Assembly: GCF_900070325.1 (NCBI RefSeq)
Contig: NZ_LN879430.1
Location: 484,501 to 548,500, forward strand
Reading direction: 5' to 3'
Source: Herbinix luporum
GTDB lineage: Bacteria > Bacillota > Clostridia > Lachnospirales > Lachnospiraceae
DNA length: 64,000 nucleotides
Positions within the stretch are counted from its first letter, which is position 1, and the number at the start of each line of letters is the position of its first letter. Made by a program: the position numbers and the translations under genes. This document shows, piece by piece, positions 54,784 to 63,188 of the stretch. Below the pieces are notes generated by a model that was not told the origin of the DNA, searched no databases, and saw only the letters and a list, made by a program, of their open reading frames with translations.

Positions 54784-56145
54784 ATGTTTAAAAACCTTGT
54801 GGAGCTACAAAAAAAGTTTTATCAAAGTGGAAAAACCCGTAGCTATAAGTTTCGAATGAAGGCATTAAGCAGGTTAAAAGAAGCCATTATAGCTAATGAA
54901 GCCTCATTATATAAGGCTTTGGAGCAGGATTTAAATAAATCAAAAGCAGAAGCCTATCTATGTGAAATAGGAATTGTTCTGGATGAAATACGTTATCACC
55001 AAAAGCAGCTACATGGTTGGATGAAAAAGCAGATTGTTAAGCCTTCTATAGGTCAAATGCCGGGTACTTGTTACCGTTTGCCTGAACCTTACGGAGTAAC
55101 TTTAATTATGGCTCCTTGGAATTATCCTGTAAATCTTTGTTTTCTACCTCTTATTGGTGCTATCTCAGGGGGAAATACGGCTATACTAAAACCCTCTTCA
55201 TATGCACCGGCAACAGCTAAAGTGATTAAAAAAATAATAAAAGAGGCCTTCCCACCATATTATATTTCTGTAATTTTAGGAGGCCGTAGGGAGAATACCT
55301 TGCTCTTAAAAGAGAAGTTTGATTATATCTTTTTTACCGGAAGTCCCCAAGTAGGTAAGGTGGTTATGGAGGCAGCAGCTAAGAATTTAACTGCCCTAAC
55401 CTTGGAACTAGGGGGTAAGAGCCCGGTTATAGTAGATCAAACAGCTAATATTAGTTTGGCTGCCAAGCGTATTGCATTTGGTAAGGTAATTAATGCCGGT
55501 CAAACCTGTGTTGCCCCGGACTATCTGCTGATTCACAAAGAAGTTAAGGATAAGTTTATAGCAGAATATAAAAATGCCTTAGAGAAATTCTTTCCTAACA
55601 ATAATATGTCCCAGATGGTTAAGATAATATCTGATAAGCATTATAACAGGCTTAAAGGATTACTGACAGAGGGACGTATTGTACTGGGAGGAAGATATGA
55701 TGATGAAAAGGGTCATATAGAACCGACTTTGATTGATCAAGTTAGCCTGACATCAACTATAATGAGTGAGGAAATATTTGGACCTATCCTACCTATAATT
55801 ACCTATGAAAAGTTGGAAGAATGTATTGAAATTATTCGTTCATTTCATAAGCCTTTAGCACTTTATATATTTTCAGAGAATAATAAGAATATTAATAGGG
55901 TTTTGAAAACCTGTTCCTTTGGAGGAGGATGTATTAATGATACAATACTACATCTGGCCAATCCCAGGCTACCCTTTGGTGGGGTAGGGTATTCAGGTAT
56001 GGGCAGTTATCACGGTAAGAAAAGTTTTGATACCTTTACCCATTATAGAAGTATTTTTAGACAAAGTACTAAATTTGATATTCCTCTTCGTTATATGCCT
56101 TATTCAGACTTAAAATTAAAATTATTAAAAAAGGTACTTAGGTAA
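54784..56145 (+). CDS. Aldehyde dehydrogenase family protein
   Basis: A 453-residue NAD(P)-dependent aldehyde dehydrogenase, short class-3-like. Catalytic Cys242 in NAGQTCVAPDY and general base Glu208 in LTLELGGKSP are present, with the nucleotide loop FFTGSPQVGK and the PWNYPVNL strand. C-terminal LPFGGVGYSGMGSYHGKKSFDTFTH is characteristic of the ALDH3 group. Class-3 forms act on medium-chain or aromatic aldehydes. AAAGGAGAG precedes the ATG. It is a single gene followed by a strong terminator; there is no other clue to the substrate. Confidence 0.93.
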   Translation: MFKNLVELQKKFYQSGKTRSYKFRMKALSRLKEAIIANEASLYKALEQDLNKSKAEAYLCEIGIVLDEIRYHQKQLHGWMKKQIVKPSIGQMPGTCYRLPEPYGVTLIMAPWNYPVNLCFLPLIGAISGGNTAILKPSSYAPATAKVIKKIIKEAFPPYYISVILGGRRENTLLLKEKFDYIFFTGSPQVGKVVMEAAAKNLTALTLELGGKSPVIVDQTANISLAAKRIAFGKVINAGQTCVAPDYLLIHKEVKDKFIAEYKNALEKFFPNNNMSQMVKIISDKHYNRLKGLLTEGRIVLGGRYDDEKGHIEPTLIDQVSLTSTIMSEEIFGPILPIITYEKLEECIEIIRSFHKPLALYIFSENNKNINRVLKTCSFGGGCINDTILHLANPRLPFGGVGYSGMGSYHGKKSFDTFTHYRSIFRQSTKFDIPLRYMPYSDLKLKLLKKVLR

Positions 56146-56158
56146 ATAAGGAGTCTTT

Positions 56159-56205
56159 GCCTGTTATTATCATTTTAAAATTTTTAATGATAATGCAGGC
56201 TTTTT
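56159..56205 (+). terminator. Terminator after the aldehyde dehydrogenase gene
   Basis: GCCTGTTATTATCATT (56159-56174) pairs with AATGATAATGCAGGC (56186-56200), followed by T5A. Confidence 0.87.
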
Positions 56206-56452
56206 ATTTATTTATGAAAAAAATGACAAATATTTTGATTATATATATATAGCTATTTTAAGAAGATTGTCATATAATACTATAAAATAATGTAGGATAT
56301 TGTTGTCGGAATTGGTATAATGCTATTATAAGGAACTTGTTACATCAATTGCAGAGTTTTATTTCGTGTCCTATGTGAATAATAGTATTAACAGACATTT
56401 GATTTTATATTAAATAAGACTTATTAATATTTAATAAGGATAGGTGATTAAG
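56206..56452. other. AT-rich gap with extended -10 promoter
   Basis: No gene is visible. An extended -10 element (TGG-TATAAT, 56313-56321) could start the transcript for the small membrane protein at 56453. No convincing -35 was found. Short AT-rich repeats with no clear structure occupy the rest. Confidence 0.45.
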
Positions 56453-56923
56453 ATGGCTAATGTATTTAGAAAACTGATTAGAAAGGAATTAGGTGATATA
56501 AATTATCATCGTTATAGCTGCTATTTAAGAAAGAATATTAGCAATAATACAGATAATAAAGTTCCCGATAATCAGGTTATATTTAATGATATGTATGAAA
56601 AATTGAAAAATAGAGACTTTAAATCTATATACAAAATGCATAATAGGCTCAATGATACAATGTTATTGGCCTTTCGTATTAGTAAGAATTTTTTCTTTGC
56701 TTTTTTATTTTATCTTTTAGCAACGGTATATCTTTTACTTCGTTCCATGAGTCCTGAACTGACGGCAATATCAATAATCTTAATTAATATTTGCTTTGTA
56801 TATAAAATTTATGAATTTATTTCAAATAAGTTTTGCTATATTGATGCTCAACTTATTCTCTTGTATAAAGCGGTCTTGGATCGAATTATATTAAATGAAC
56901 AAAAAAGCATGAGAGAGAAGTAA
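56453..56923 (+). CDS. Small two-TM protein of unknown function
   Basis: A 156-residue protein starting at ATG 56453, a few bases after AGGTGATT; GTG 56444 is in frame but overlaps that site. It has a basic, Asn-rich N-terminal half with YHRYSCYLRKNI, then two TM helices (about residues 85-105 and 110-130) in a hairpin, with a short charged tail. No family recognised. The arrangement (cytosolic domain, then a helical hairpin) is a generic membrane anchor. It ends at its own terminator. Confidence 0.6.
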   Translation: MANVFRKLIRKELGDINYHRYSCYLRKNISNNTDNKVPDNQVIFNDMYEKLKNRDFKSIYKMHNRLNDTMLLAFRISKNFFFAFLFYLLATVYLLLRSMSPELTAISIILINICFVYKIYEFISNKFCYIDAQLILLYKAVLDRIILNEQKSMREK

Positions 56924-56930
56924 ATAAAGT

Positions 56931-56965
56931 AACCTATCGGATTTAATTAATCCGGTAGGGTTTTT
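56931..56965 (+). terminator. Terminator after the small membrane protein
   Basis: AACCTATCGGATT (56931-56943) and AATCCGGTAGGGTT (56949-56962) form a stem with a 5-base loop, followed by TTTAATTT. Confidence 0.8.
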
Positions 56966-57033
56966 AATTTGCTACCGCATATTTAGCTTTACATACCAAT
57001 ATATTATAGTAAAACAACATAGATTGGTGAAGT

Positions 57034-57825
57034 ATGGACAATAAAAATGAAAATAATCCGGTATCAGACATTACCCTATTTGTTAAAATTGGCATTGTGG
57101 TACTAACGGTTATGGCAGTTGTTGGTCTAGGAGTAAAGTTTTTGCCTAATGCTATTACAGTATCAAATATCGGCAGGAAAAGGGATTTGCCCATATATAG
57201 TGTGGAAACAGATGAGAATAAACTTGCTTTAACTTTTGATACCGCTTGGGGCTTTGAAGATACTGAGAAAATACTAGAAATTTTAGAAAAACATGATGTA
57301 AAAGCCACCTTCTTTATGACCGGTGAGTGGATAGGAAAAAACCCTGAAGCTGTGAAGAAAATAGCGGCAGCTGGTCATGATCTTGGTAATCATAGTGAAA
57401 ACCACAAGCAAATGACTAGATTATCTGAGGAGCAGTGCAAGGATGAGATTATGAAAGTTCATAAACGGATAAAAAAGCTGACAGGTGTTGATATGGATTT
57501 ATTCCGTCCCCCTTATGGGGAATACAATAATATGCTGGTGCAAGCTGCAAGAGACTGTGGATATTATACCATACAATGGAATGTGGATTCTAAGGATTGG
57601 AAAGATTATGGTCCTGATAGCATAGTAAAAAAATGTGTTGAAAATAAGAATCTGGGCAAAGGTTCAATTATCCTTTTACATAACGGTGCTAAGTATACAC
57701 CGGAGGCTTTGGAGGGAGTTATCTTAGGTCTTAAGGAAAAAGGCTATGAATTAGTACCTATATCTCAGCTAATTTATAAAGGAGAATATAGGATAGATCA
57801 AACCGGAAGGCAATATAAGAAATAG
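57034..57825 (+). CDS. Membrane-anchored PdaB-like polysaccharide deacetylase
   Basis: A 263-residue NodB-domain protein with one N-terminal TM helix (about residues 14-36) and an outside catalytic domain. RKRDLPIYSVETDENKLALTF and then DTAWGFEDT closely follow the sporulation-linked PdaB pattern (LPIYSVDTDEK-x-IALTFDAAWGN). The usual TFDDG of CE4 enzymes is TFDTAWG here, so the second metal-binding Asp is absent, as in PdaB. The zinc His pair NHSENH (119-124), RPPYGEYN and LLHNG are kept; the last Asp-His motif has Asn in place of Asp. Activity on spore cortex or cell wall is likely but reduced or altered. Confidence 0.85.
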   Translation: MDNKNENNPVSDITLFVKIGIVVLTVMAVVGLGVKFLPNAITVSNIGRKRDLPIYSVETDENKLALTFDTAWGFEDTEKILEILEKHDVKATFFMTGEWIGKNPEAVKKIAAAGHDLGNHSENHKQMTRLSEEQCKDEIMKVHKRIKKLTGVDMDLFRPPYGEYNNMLVQAARDCGYYTIQWNVDSKDWKDYGPDSIVKKCVENKNLGKGSIILLHNGAKYTPEALEGVILGLKEKGYELVPISQLIYKGEYRIDQTGRQYKK

Positions 57826-57854
57826 ATTTTATATAGATAGAAGTGGAAAGAATG

Positions 57855-57885
57855 AGGCTTGTATCTGAAAGATATGAGCCTTTTT
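57855..57885 (+). terminator. Terminator after the PdaB-like gene
   Basis: AGGCTTGTATCT and AGATATGAGCCT form an imperfect stem with a GAAA loop, followed by T5. Confidence 0.8.
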
Positions 57886-58090
57886 AGGTGCTAGGTATAC
57901 AAAGCAATATTTTGCATATAAAAATTGTTCTGCCAGTTCATGTTATATATGGAAATGCAGAAGATAAGCAAGATTATAAGTAGAAACCCTTAATATTTTG
58001 AATGTTTACTAATGAAAAAAAAGATAAGATAAAGGTGTCTTATTATAATTGCTGCAGCTACTGCAAGATTATTGTTATGGAAGGTGTAAA

Positions 58091-58474
58091 ATGATTTACG
58101 GAATTGGGGTTGATATGGTGGATATAAGTGAATTTGAAAATCTAGTAAAAAAACTGGGAAAATGTTTTATAGAAGCTACCTTTACAAAAAAAGAGGTGGA
58201 GCTTTCTGTGCAGCATCCGGAGCCTATCAGATTTTTAGCAGAAAGGTTCGCAGTGAAAGAAGCAGTATTTAAGGCAATAGCTCATCATACCAAAGCTAAG
58301 ACTTTTGATTTTCGTATTGTAGAGACCTTAGATGATGAAGCAAGAAAGCCCTATGTAAGTATTAATGATAGTTTTAAGCTGATTGTTGAGGAGGCAGGAA
58401 TTTGCAGTATAATGGTTTCTTTGGCCAAAGAAAAAGATTATACTATAGCATTTGTAATAGCTCAAGGAGCTTAA
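58091..58474 (+). CDS. acpS: Holo-[acyl-carrier-protein] synthase
   Basis: Transfers 4'-phosphopantetheine from CoA to acyl carrier protein. The 127-residue AcpS-type enzyme has IYGIGVDMVDISEFE (Asp8 for Mg) and RFAVKEAVFKA (Glu/Lys pair). ATG 58091 follows GGAAGGTG; an earlier in-frame start at 58049 adds an unrelated extension. It seems to be a single gene. A short stem with T7 at about 58528-58540 may terminate it. Confidence 0.95.
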   Translation: MIYGIGVDMVDISEFENLVKKLGKCFIEATFTKKEVELSVQHPEPIRFLAERFAVKEAVFKAIAHHTKAKTFDFRIVETLDDEARKPYVSINDSFKLIVEEAGICSIMVSLAKEKDYTIAFVIAQGA

Positions 58475-58568
58475 ACTGATTAGGGAACTGTTGATAATCT
58501 TCCTAAGGTGGCAGCTTTTGTGCAACAGAGCTTTTTTTAATAAAGCAGCCTAAAAGGAGGAAAAAATT

Positions 58569-59261
58569 ATGAGTAAGATAAAACGTTCCATATCCATGTA
58601 TAGCCTCCAGGATCAGTATGCAAGAGGAAAAATGAACTTAGAAGATATCTTCCAATATCTTAATGAGTTAAATGCAGGTATGGAGTTAATAAGTGATCAA
58701 ATGATTAAAGGTGCTCCGGAACCGTCAGGAGAGGTTTTGGCAGAATGGGACCGTTTGGTAAGTATATACAAGCCTACTTTAGTTTGTAACGATGTATTTA
58801 TTAATACATGTTTATATAAAAACCGTACACTGACTTTGAAGGAATCAACTGACTTACTAATAAAAGAAATTAAATTAACTAGACGACTTGGCTTTCCTAT
58901 GTTACGACTGGTATCTAAGACACCGGCGGGTATTATAGAACCGGCATTACCTTATGCCATTGAAAATAATGTAATTCTTACTTTGGAGATACATGCCGGT
59001 ATGAGTTTTGATAATCCTTTGACTCAGGAATATATAAATGTTATGAAAAAACTGAATTCTCCCTATGTTGGATTAACAGTTGATGCCGGAATTTTCTGCA
59101 AGAGACATCCTAGGGTTTCTAGTAATTATTTTAGAGAGCTAGGTGCAAATGAGGAAGTAATTCAGTATATAGATCAAATTTTTGCAAGGGGCACTGACCC
59201 AAGAAGGTATTTTGCTAAGTATGCTGCTGAGGGAAATGATCCACGGACGTTTGAAATATAA
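58569..59261 (+). pseudogene. Sugar phosphate isomerase/epimerase-like TIM barrel, 3'-truncated
   Basis: The first ~215 codons match the xylose-isomerase-like TIM-barrel family common in Lachnospiraceae: ISMYSLQDQYARGKMNLEDI, GMELISDQMIKGAP, VLTLEIHAGMSFDNP (metal Glu) and VGLTVDAGIFCKRHPRV (metal Asp/His region). Full-length relatives are about 350 residues with a further metal-binding His and Glu. Here the frame stops at 59261 and the last ~20 codons overlap an unrelated fragment on the other strand, so the true junction is near 59205-59215. AAAGGAGG before the ATG is intact, so a shortened protein may still be made. Confidence 0.72.
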
Positions 59262-59414
59262 GGCGATGAAGATAATAGAGGGTAAATGGGTAATTAAAGG
59301 ATACACTTGTAAAGTAATTTTCAAGCCAAATATTCGCCAGCAAAGAAATTGAATGGATATTACTAACATATAAAAAATAATAATGACCAATTCTTTTGAC
59401 CGTGATCGCTTCAC
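59210..59414 (-). pseudogene. N-terminal fragment of a membrane sensor kinase-like protein
   Basis: On the minus strand, 59414 down to about 59210 reads VIIIFYMLVISIQFLCWRIF, then LKITLQVYPLITHLPSIIF and YFKRPWIISLSSIL. The YPL-x2-HLP and FKRPW-x-IS words are what I recall from the N-terminal membrane region of a group of Lachnospiraceae GHKL-type sensor histidine kinases. Nothing after this survives, and the reading frame runs into antisense of the truncated TIM-barrel gene. There is no convincing ribosome site. This is a remnant wedged between two other remnants. Confidence 0.55.
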
Positions 59415-60007
59415 ACCTGCATCATTTCAAGATAATTAATCTAGTTCGAACAGGACTTTTACATGATATCGGGAAAGCAAAGATTAAAGATAGTCTATTA
59501 AATAAGGCTGAAGTATTAACTTTTGAAGAGATGGAAATGATGAAATCTCATTCGGTCATAAGTTACAAAATATTAAATAGTATAAACGATTTGGATGCTG
59601 AGTTAAAACAGGGTATTTTATTTCACCATGAAAGAATGGATGGATCCGGTTATCCATTGGGACTAAAGGGAGATAAAATCAATTTGATTAGTAAGATAAT
59701 TGCAATAGCAGATATATTTGATGCCAGCACAGCTAGAAAGCCATACAGCAAAAAGAAAACACCTTTACAGGCTTTAGAGGAAATAAAATCAAGCAGCTTT
59801 AATAGTTTAGATACGTTTATATGTCAGGTCTTTGCAAATAATATGCTAAAATTTTATAATGGTAGGGCTGTTAAGTTAAGTAACGAACAAGTTGCTTGCA
59901 TGGTTCATATTAATCCAATAGAAATAGGGAAACCATTAGTTCGTTGCGGTGATGAGTATTATGATTTGTCAGTTGAAGAAGATATAGAAATCATAGAGGT
60001 TCTATAA
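59396..60007 (+). pseudogene. HD-GYP domain protein, 5'-truncated
   Basis: From about 59437 the frame reads LVRTGLLHDIGKAKIKDSLLNK, then HHERMDGSGYPLGLKGDKI and IADIFDASTARKPYSKKKTP, the core of an HD-GYP cyclic-di-GMP phosphodiesterase. The C-terminal tail (KLSNEQVACMVHINPIE to LSVEEDIEIIEVL) matches clostridial HD-GYP proteins. The domain's first helix with the leading His, and any N-terminal sensory part, are missing. The open frame begins at TTG 59396 with no good ribosome site. The product would lack one metal ligand, so it is probably dead. Confidence 0.78.
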
Positions 60008-60015
60008 GAAAAGAT

Positions 60016-60066
60016 GGGTTTGCATTATTCATCCACTTAGATGAATGATGTACCTATTTTTTTTAT
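60016..60066 (+). terminator. Terminator after the HD-GYP remnant
   Basis: CATTATTCAT (60023-60032) pairs with ATGAATGATG (60041-60050), with GGT and ACC outside, then a T8 tail at about 60057-60064. Confidence 0.8.
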
Positions 60067-60131
60067 ATATCATCATATAATTTAATAAAGATCTTCTTAT
60101 AATTACTGGATTATCCAATAAAGGCTATTAA

Positions 60132-60160
60132 TTGACATATATAACAATTTTCGCTATAAT
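60132..60160 (+). promoter_or_regulatory. Consensus promoter before the zinc-ribbon lipoprotein
   Basis: TTGACA (60132-60137), exactly 17 bases, TATAAT (60155-60160): a perfect sigma-A promoter. The leader to the ATG at 60311 is about 145 bases, AT-rich, with no recognised riboswitch. The rest of the 60.0-60.3 kb gap holds nothing else visible. Confidence 0.85.
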
Positions 60161-60310
60161 TAACTGATAACATACATGATTTTACAAATACATTTAACAT
60201 ATTTATCTTTGTAAGTAGTGAGTATTTATATTATACTAATATTGATTATAAACTTGTTATTTGTTTAGGTTACAAGGTGGTTTTAGTAACTATAGTATGG
60301 AGGAGTTATT

Positions 60311-62224
60311 ATGAAGAGGTACTTAAAAAGATGTTTAACAATTATAACTATTTTACTGGTGATAATATTTGCAACCTCCTGTGGAAATGGGGCAAAAATA
60401 TCAACTGGTTTAATATTAGAAAATAATTTTATCGGCCGAAGGGTAATGGATGTTTCGATATCCAAATCGGACTTTAATAGGTATATGCAAGGTCCAAATC
60501 ATATACTTGAAAATTTTATTAATGAAAAATGTCCTCCTGAACTTACTTGGGAGTTACATGAGACTGAGGCTGATTATGTAGCAAGATTTACTCTAGAATT
60601 TGATACTAAGGAAACATACATAAGGAAAGTTACAAATTTACTTGGAACTAGTCCGGTTGTTGATATGGTACAGGCGGATTCCTTTTTAGCTAAGGGTATA
60701 GCATATTCTGAGAATTTTACCAGTAAAGATTTATTGTCTTGGCTTAGTAATGCATTGGTAGAAGAAGGTTATATAGATCCCTCATATAAAGATGAAATAT
60801 TTGAAAATGATACAACTATTTTATATTTTGGTGCAGATGAATACCCTACATCTGAGACAATTAATGTATCTGAAATAACCTATCTTCCATTTAATAGTAT
60901 TGATATATTGACTATACCATATGTAGACGGAACATATGATAGAAAAGTAATTTTTAACATTCCAAAAAGCACAATGGAAGAAAAAAGAAATGAAATCAAA
61001 GCATTTATGGAAGATAGTATACCTTCCGGTGCCTTATCATTATGGGAGACCAACCCAAAAAGTGGAGATATAGTATTTTCTATCAGCTTAGAAAATACTG
61101 ATAAGGAAAATATTGATGCTGCTATGGAAAAAATATTTCATTCACAGGCTGCTGATTTTATAGACAAAAAAGCCAATAATGAAGGAAATATGCTGGAATT
61201 TAACCAGACAATGACCGAGACACTGGATCTTACTAAATATATATCCAGTAGGGATGGAACAGCTTCCTTGCGCTACTTTGTTGCCTCAGATGTATTATCT
61301 AAGGCTGCAATTTTACAAGATGACGGTAATACAAAAGATTTGAGTTTGTGGTTAGATGAAGATGCCTATGATGGCTATATAATGGCTTATTCTGGAGACG
61401 TATCTACTATCACACTGAACATGGAAATTACTTACTCATATTTTCCTAAAGAGATTAATATAGAAACTGTTGTAAAAGGTAATAATTATATTCAAAGAAC
61501 TATTGAAATGCTATATGACAAGCAATTTGAAGAAAAGGAACTAACTGCACTAAAGGAGAGCATAAATAGTATAGCAGATCGCTATGCCCTAGTTGACTAT
61601 AAAAAAACCTCATCAAATTACATTATAAAATTTAAACAGAAAGGAACCAAGGATGAAGTATCTACGGGATTTGGAAAGATATTTGCAGATGGTAATTCGG
61701 CTATAGAATATGATAAGGATAAGAAACGATTTGCACTACATACTATAACCGATTTTCAAGAAGAAATATCTTTTGGAAATTTCTTTGGAAGTGCTTCAAA
61801 AAATATTTTAGTTAATTATTCAGTGAAGCTTCCGGCAGGAGATAAAATAAGCAATGATACAATAAAAAATTATGCAGATGATGATACGGTGAAAATAGGG
61901 GAAGAGGAATTTAAATTATCATCATATGATAAGTACATCTTGTGTAAGATAAAAGCAGAAAGTTTTAACTGGGTAGCAATTCTTTGGTGGTTGTTAATTA
62001 TTTTAATTGTTGCTGTTTGTTTGACAGCTGGGTATATGGGTTATGTTCTTCTTAAGGAAAAGCTTGGTGACACAGATATTTTAGCTAATAATAAAACTAA
62101 TAAAGCTAATAAAATTGAAAAAAATATTGATATAGGTAATACAATTAGGTTTTGCACAAAATGCGGAGAACCTATAAAAAAAGATAATAATTTTTGTACT
62201 CAATGTGGTAATAAGATTAGGTAA
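60311..62224 (+). CDS. Large lipoprotein with C-terminal TM helix and zinc ribbon
   Basis: A 637-residue protein of unusual layout. A lipoprotein signal ends in ATSC (lipid Cys24). A long outside region (about 25-550) looks like repeated alpha/beta modules, with similar MDVSISKSDFNRYMQ/TMTETLDLTKYISS-type stretches but no known motif. A TM helix (about 552-580) follows, then a basic linker and a zinc ribbon CTKCGEPIKKDNNFCTQCGN (residues 614-633). The N-terminus would be fixed outside and the ribbon inside the cell. TATGGAGGAG is the ribosome site and the promoter is perfect consensus. Function unknown. Confidence 0.75.
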   Translation: MKRYLKRCLTIITILLVIIFATSCGNGAKISTGLILENNFIGRRVMDVSISKSDFNRYMQGPNHILENFINEKCPPELTWELHETEADYVARFTLEFDTKETYIRKVTNLLGTSPVVDMVQADSFLAKGIAYSENFTSKDLLSWLSNALVEEGYIDPSYKDEIFENDTTILYFGADEYPTSETINVSEITYLPFNSIDILTIPYVDGTYDRKVIFNIPKSTMEEKRNEIKAFMEDSIPSGALSLWETNPKSGDIVFSISLENTDKENIDAAMEKIFHSQAADFIDKKANNEGNMLEFNQTMTETLDLTKYISSRDGTASLRYFVASDVLSKAAILQDDGNTKDLSLWLDEDAYDGYIMAYSGDVSTITLNMEITYSYFPKEINIETVVKGNNYIQRTIEMLYDKQFEEKELTALKESINSIADRYALVDYKKTSSNYIIKFKQKGTKDEVSTGFGKIFADGNSAIEYDKDKKRFALHTITDFQEEISFGNFFGSASKNILVNYSVKLPAGDKISNDTIKNYADDDTVKIGEEEFKLSSYDKYILCKIKAESFNWVAILWWLLIILIVAVCLTAGYMGYVLLKEKLGDTDILANNKTNKANKIEKNIDIGNTIRFCTKCGEPIKKDNNFCTQCGNKIR

Positions 62225-62235
62225 TATATTTATAG

Positions 62236-62270
62236 CCTCGATTAGGTTAATCCCTAATCGGGGTTTTTTA
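62236..62270 (+). terminator. Terminator after the zinc-ribbon lipoprotein
   Basis: CCTCGATTAGG (62236-62246) and CCTAATCGGGG (62253-62263) form an 11-bp stem (one T-G pair), followed by T6A. Confidence 0.85.
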
Positions 62271-62445
62271 TTGATCCTTACATTTCTATATAATTATTAA
62301 TCTAATTTTTAAACAGTATTGAAATAATGATGTTAATGTAATAATATCATTATGTTGATGTTAACAAGGAGAAGATAAGATAACTATAAGAGTTTACAAA
62401 AAAAATCAGATACTTATTTTAAACAGAAAGAGGTTAATTATAATT

Positions 62446-62985
62446 ATGTTCCAAGATGTAGAAAAAATATTATTTGACGAAGCTGTATTAGCAAAAAGAA
62501 TAGGTGAATTAGGAGAAGAAATCTCAAAAGATTTTGCAAATGAGGAGGTAATGCTTGTAGGCATCTTAAAAGGTGCCAGTGTATTTATGTCAGATTTAAT
62601 TAGAAAAATTAGCATACCTGCTTATATTGATTATATGGTAGTCTCAAGTTATGGAAATTCTGCTGAGACTAGTGGAGTGGTTCGTATAATAAAAGATTTA
62701 GAGGACAATATTGAAGGGAAAAATATTATTATCGTAGAAGATATTATAGATACCGGCTTAACTTTAGCATATTTAAAGAAGAATTTATTAAACCGTAATC
62801 CAAAATCACTAAAAATTTGTACCCTCTTAGACAAGCCCTCAAGAAGACAAAAGGAGATTGCCATAGATTATAAGGGGTTTGAAGTTCCCGATGAATTTAT
62901 TATAGGATATGGTATTGATTATGCAGAAAAATATAGAAATCTTCCTTTTGTTGGAGTGCTAAAAAGGGAAGTGTATGAGAAATAG
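62446..62985 (+). CDS. hpt: Hypoxanthine phosphoribosyltransferase
   Basis: Salvages hypoxanthine and guanine with PRPP. The 179-residue length is standard. The PRPP loop IIIVEDIIDTGLTL, VGILKGASVFMSDLIR and KPSRRQKEI are present, and it ends in GVLKREVYEK. AGAAAGAGG lies before the ATG. It is monocistronic with its own terminator. Confidence 0.95.
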   Translation: MFQDVEKILFDEAVLAKRIGELGEEISKDFANEEVMLVGILKGASVFMSDLIRKISIPAYIDYMVVSSYGNSAETSGVVRIIKDLEDNIEGKNIIIVEDIIDTGLTLAYLKKNLLNRNPKSLKICTLLDKPSRRQKEIAIDYKGFEVPDEFIIGYGIDYAEKYRNLPFVGVLKREVYEK

Positions 62986-62998
62986 GAAAATAAAAATG

Positions 62999-63042
62999 CC
63001 CAGGAAGTCTAGTCTGTATGGACTAAATTCCTGGGATTTTTT
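62999..63042 (+). terminator. Terminator after hpt
   Basis: CCCAGGAAGTCTAGTC (62999-63014) pairs with GACTAAATTCCTGGG (63021-63035), then A and T8. Confidence 0.87.
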
Positions 63043-63188
63043 TTGTCCAAATGGTTTGTTATTTATCTAATGGGAGTTGAATATAATGTAATTATCAAGC
63101 TTACTTTACATTCAACTATTGATTATAGATTTTTTATTATTAATATCAATTAGCCCTGTAGATATTTTTATAAGAAGGTGTCTCCTAT

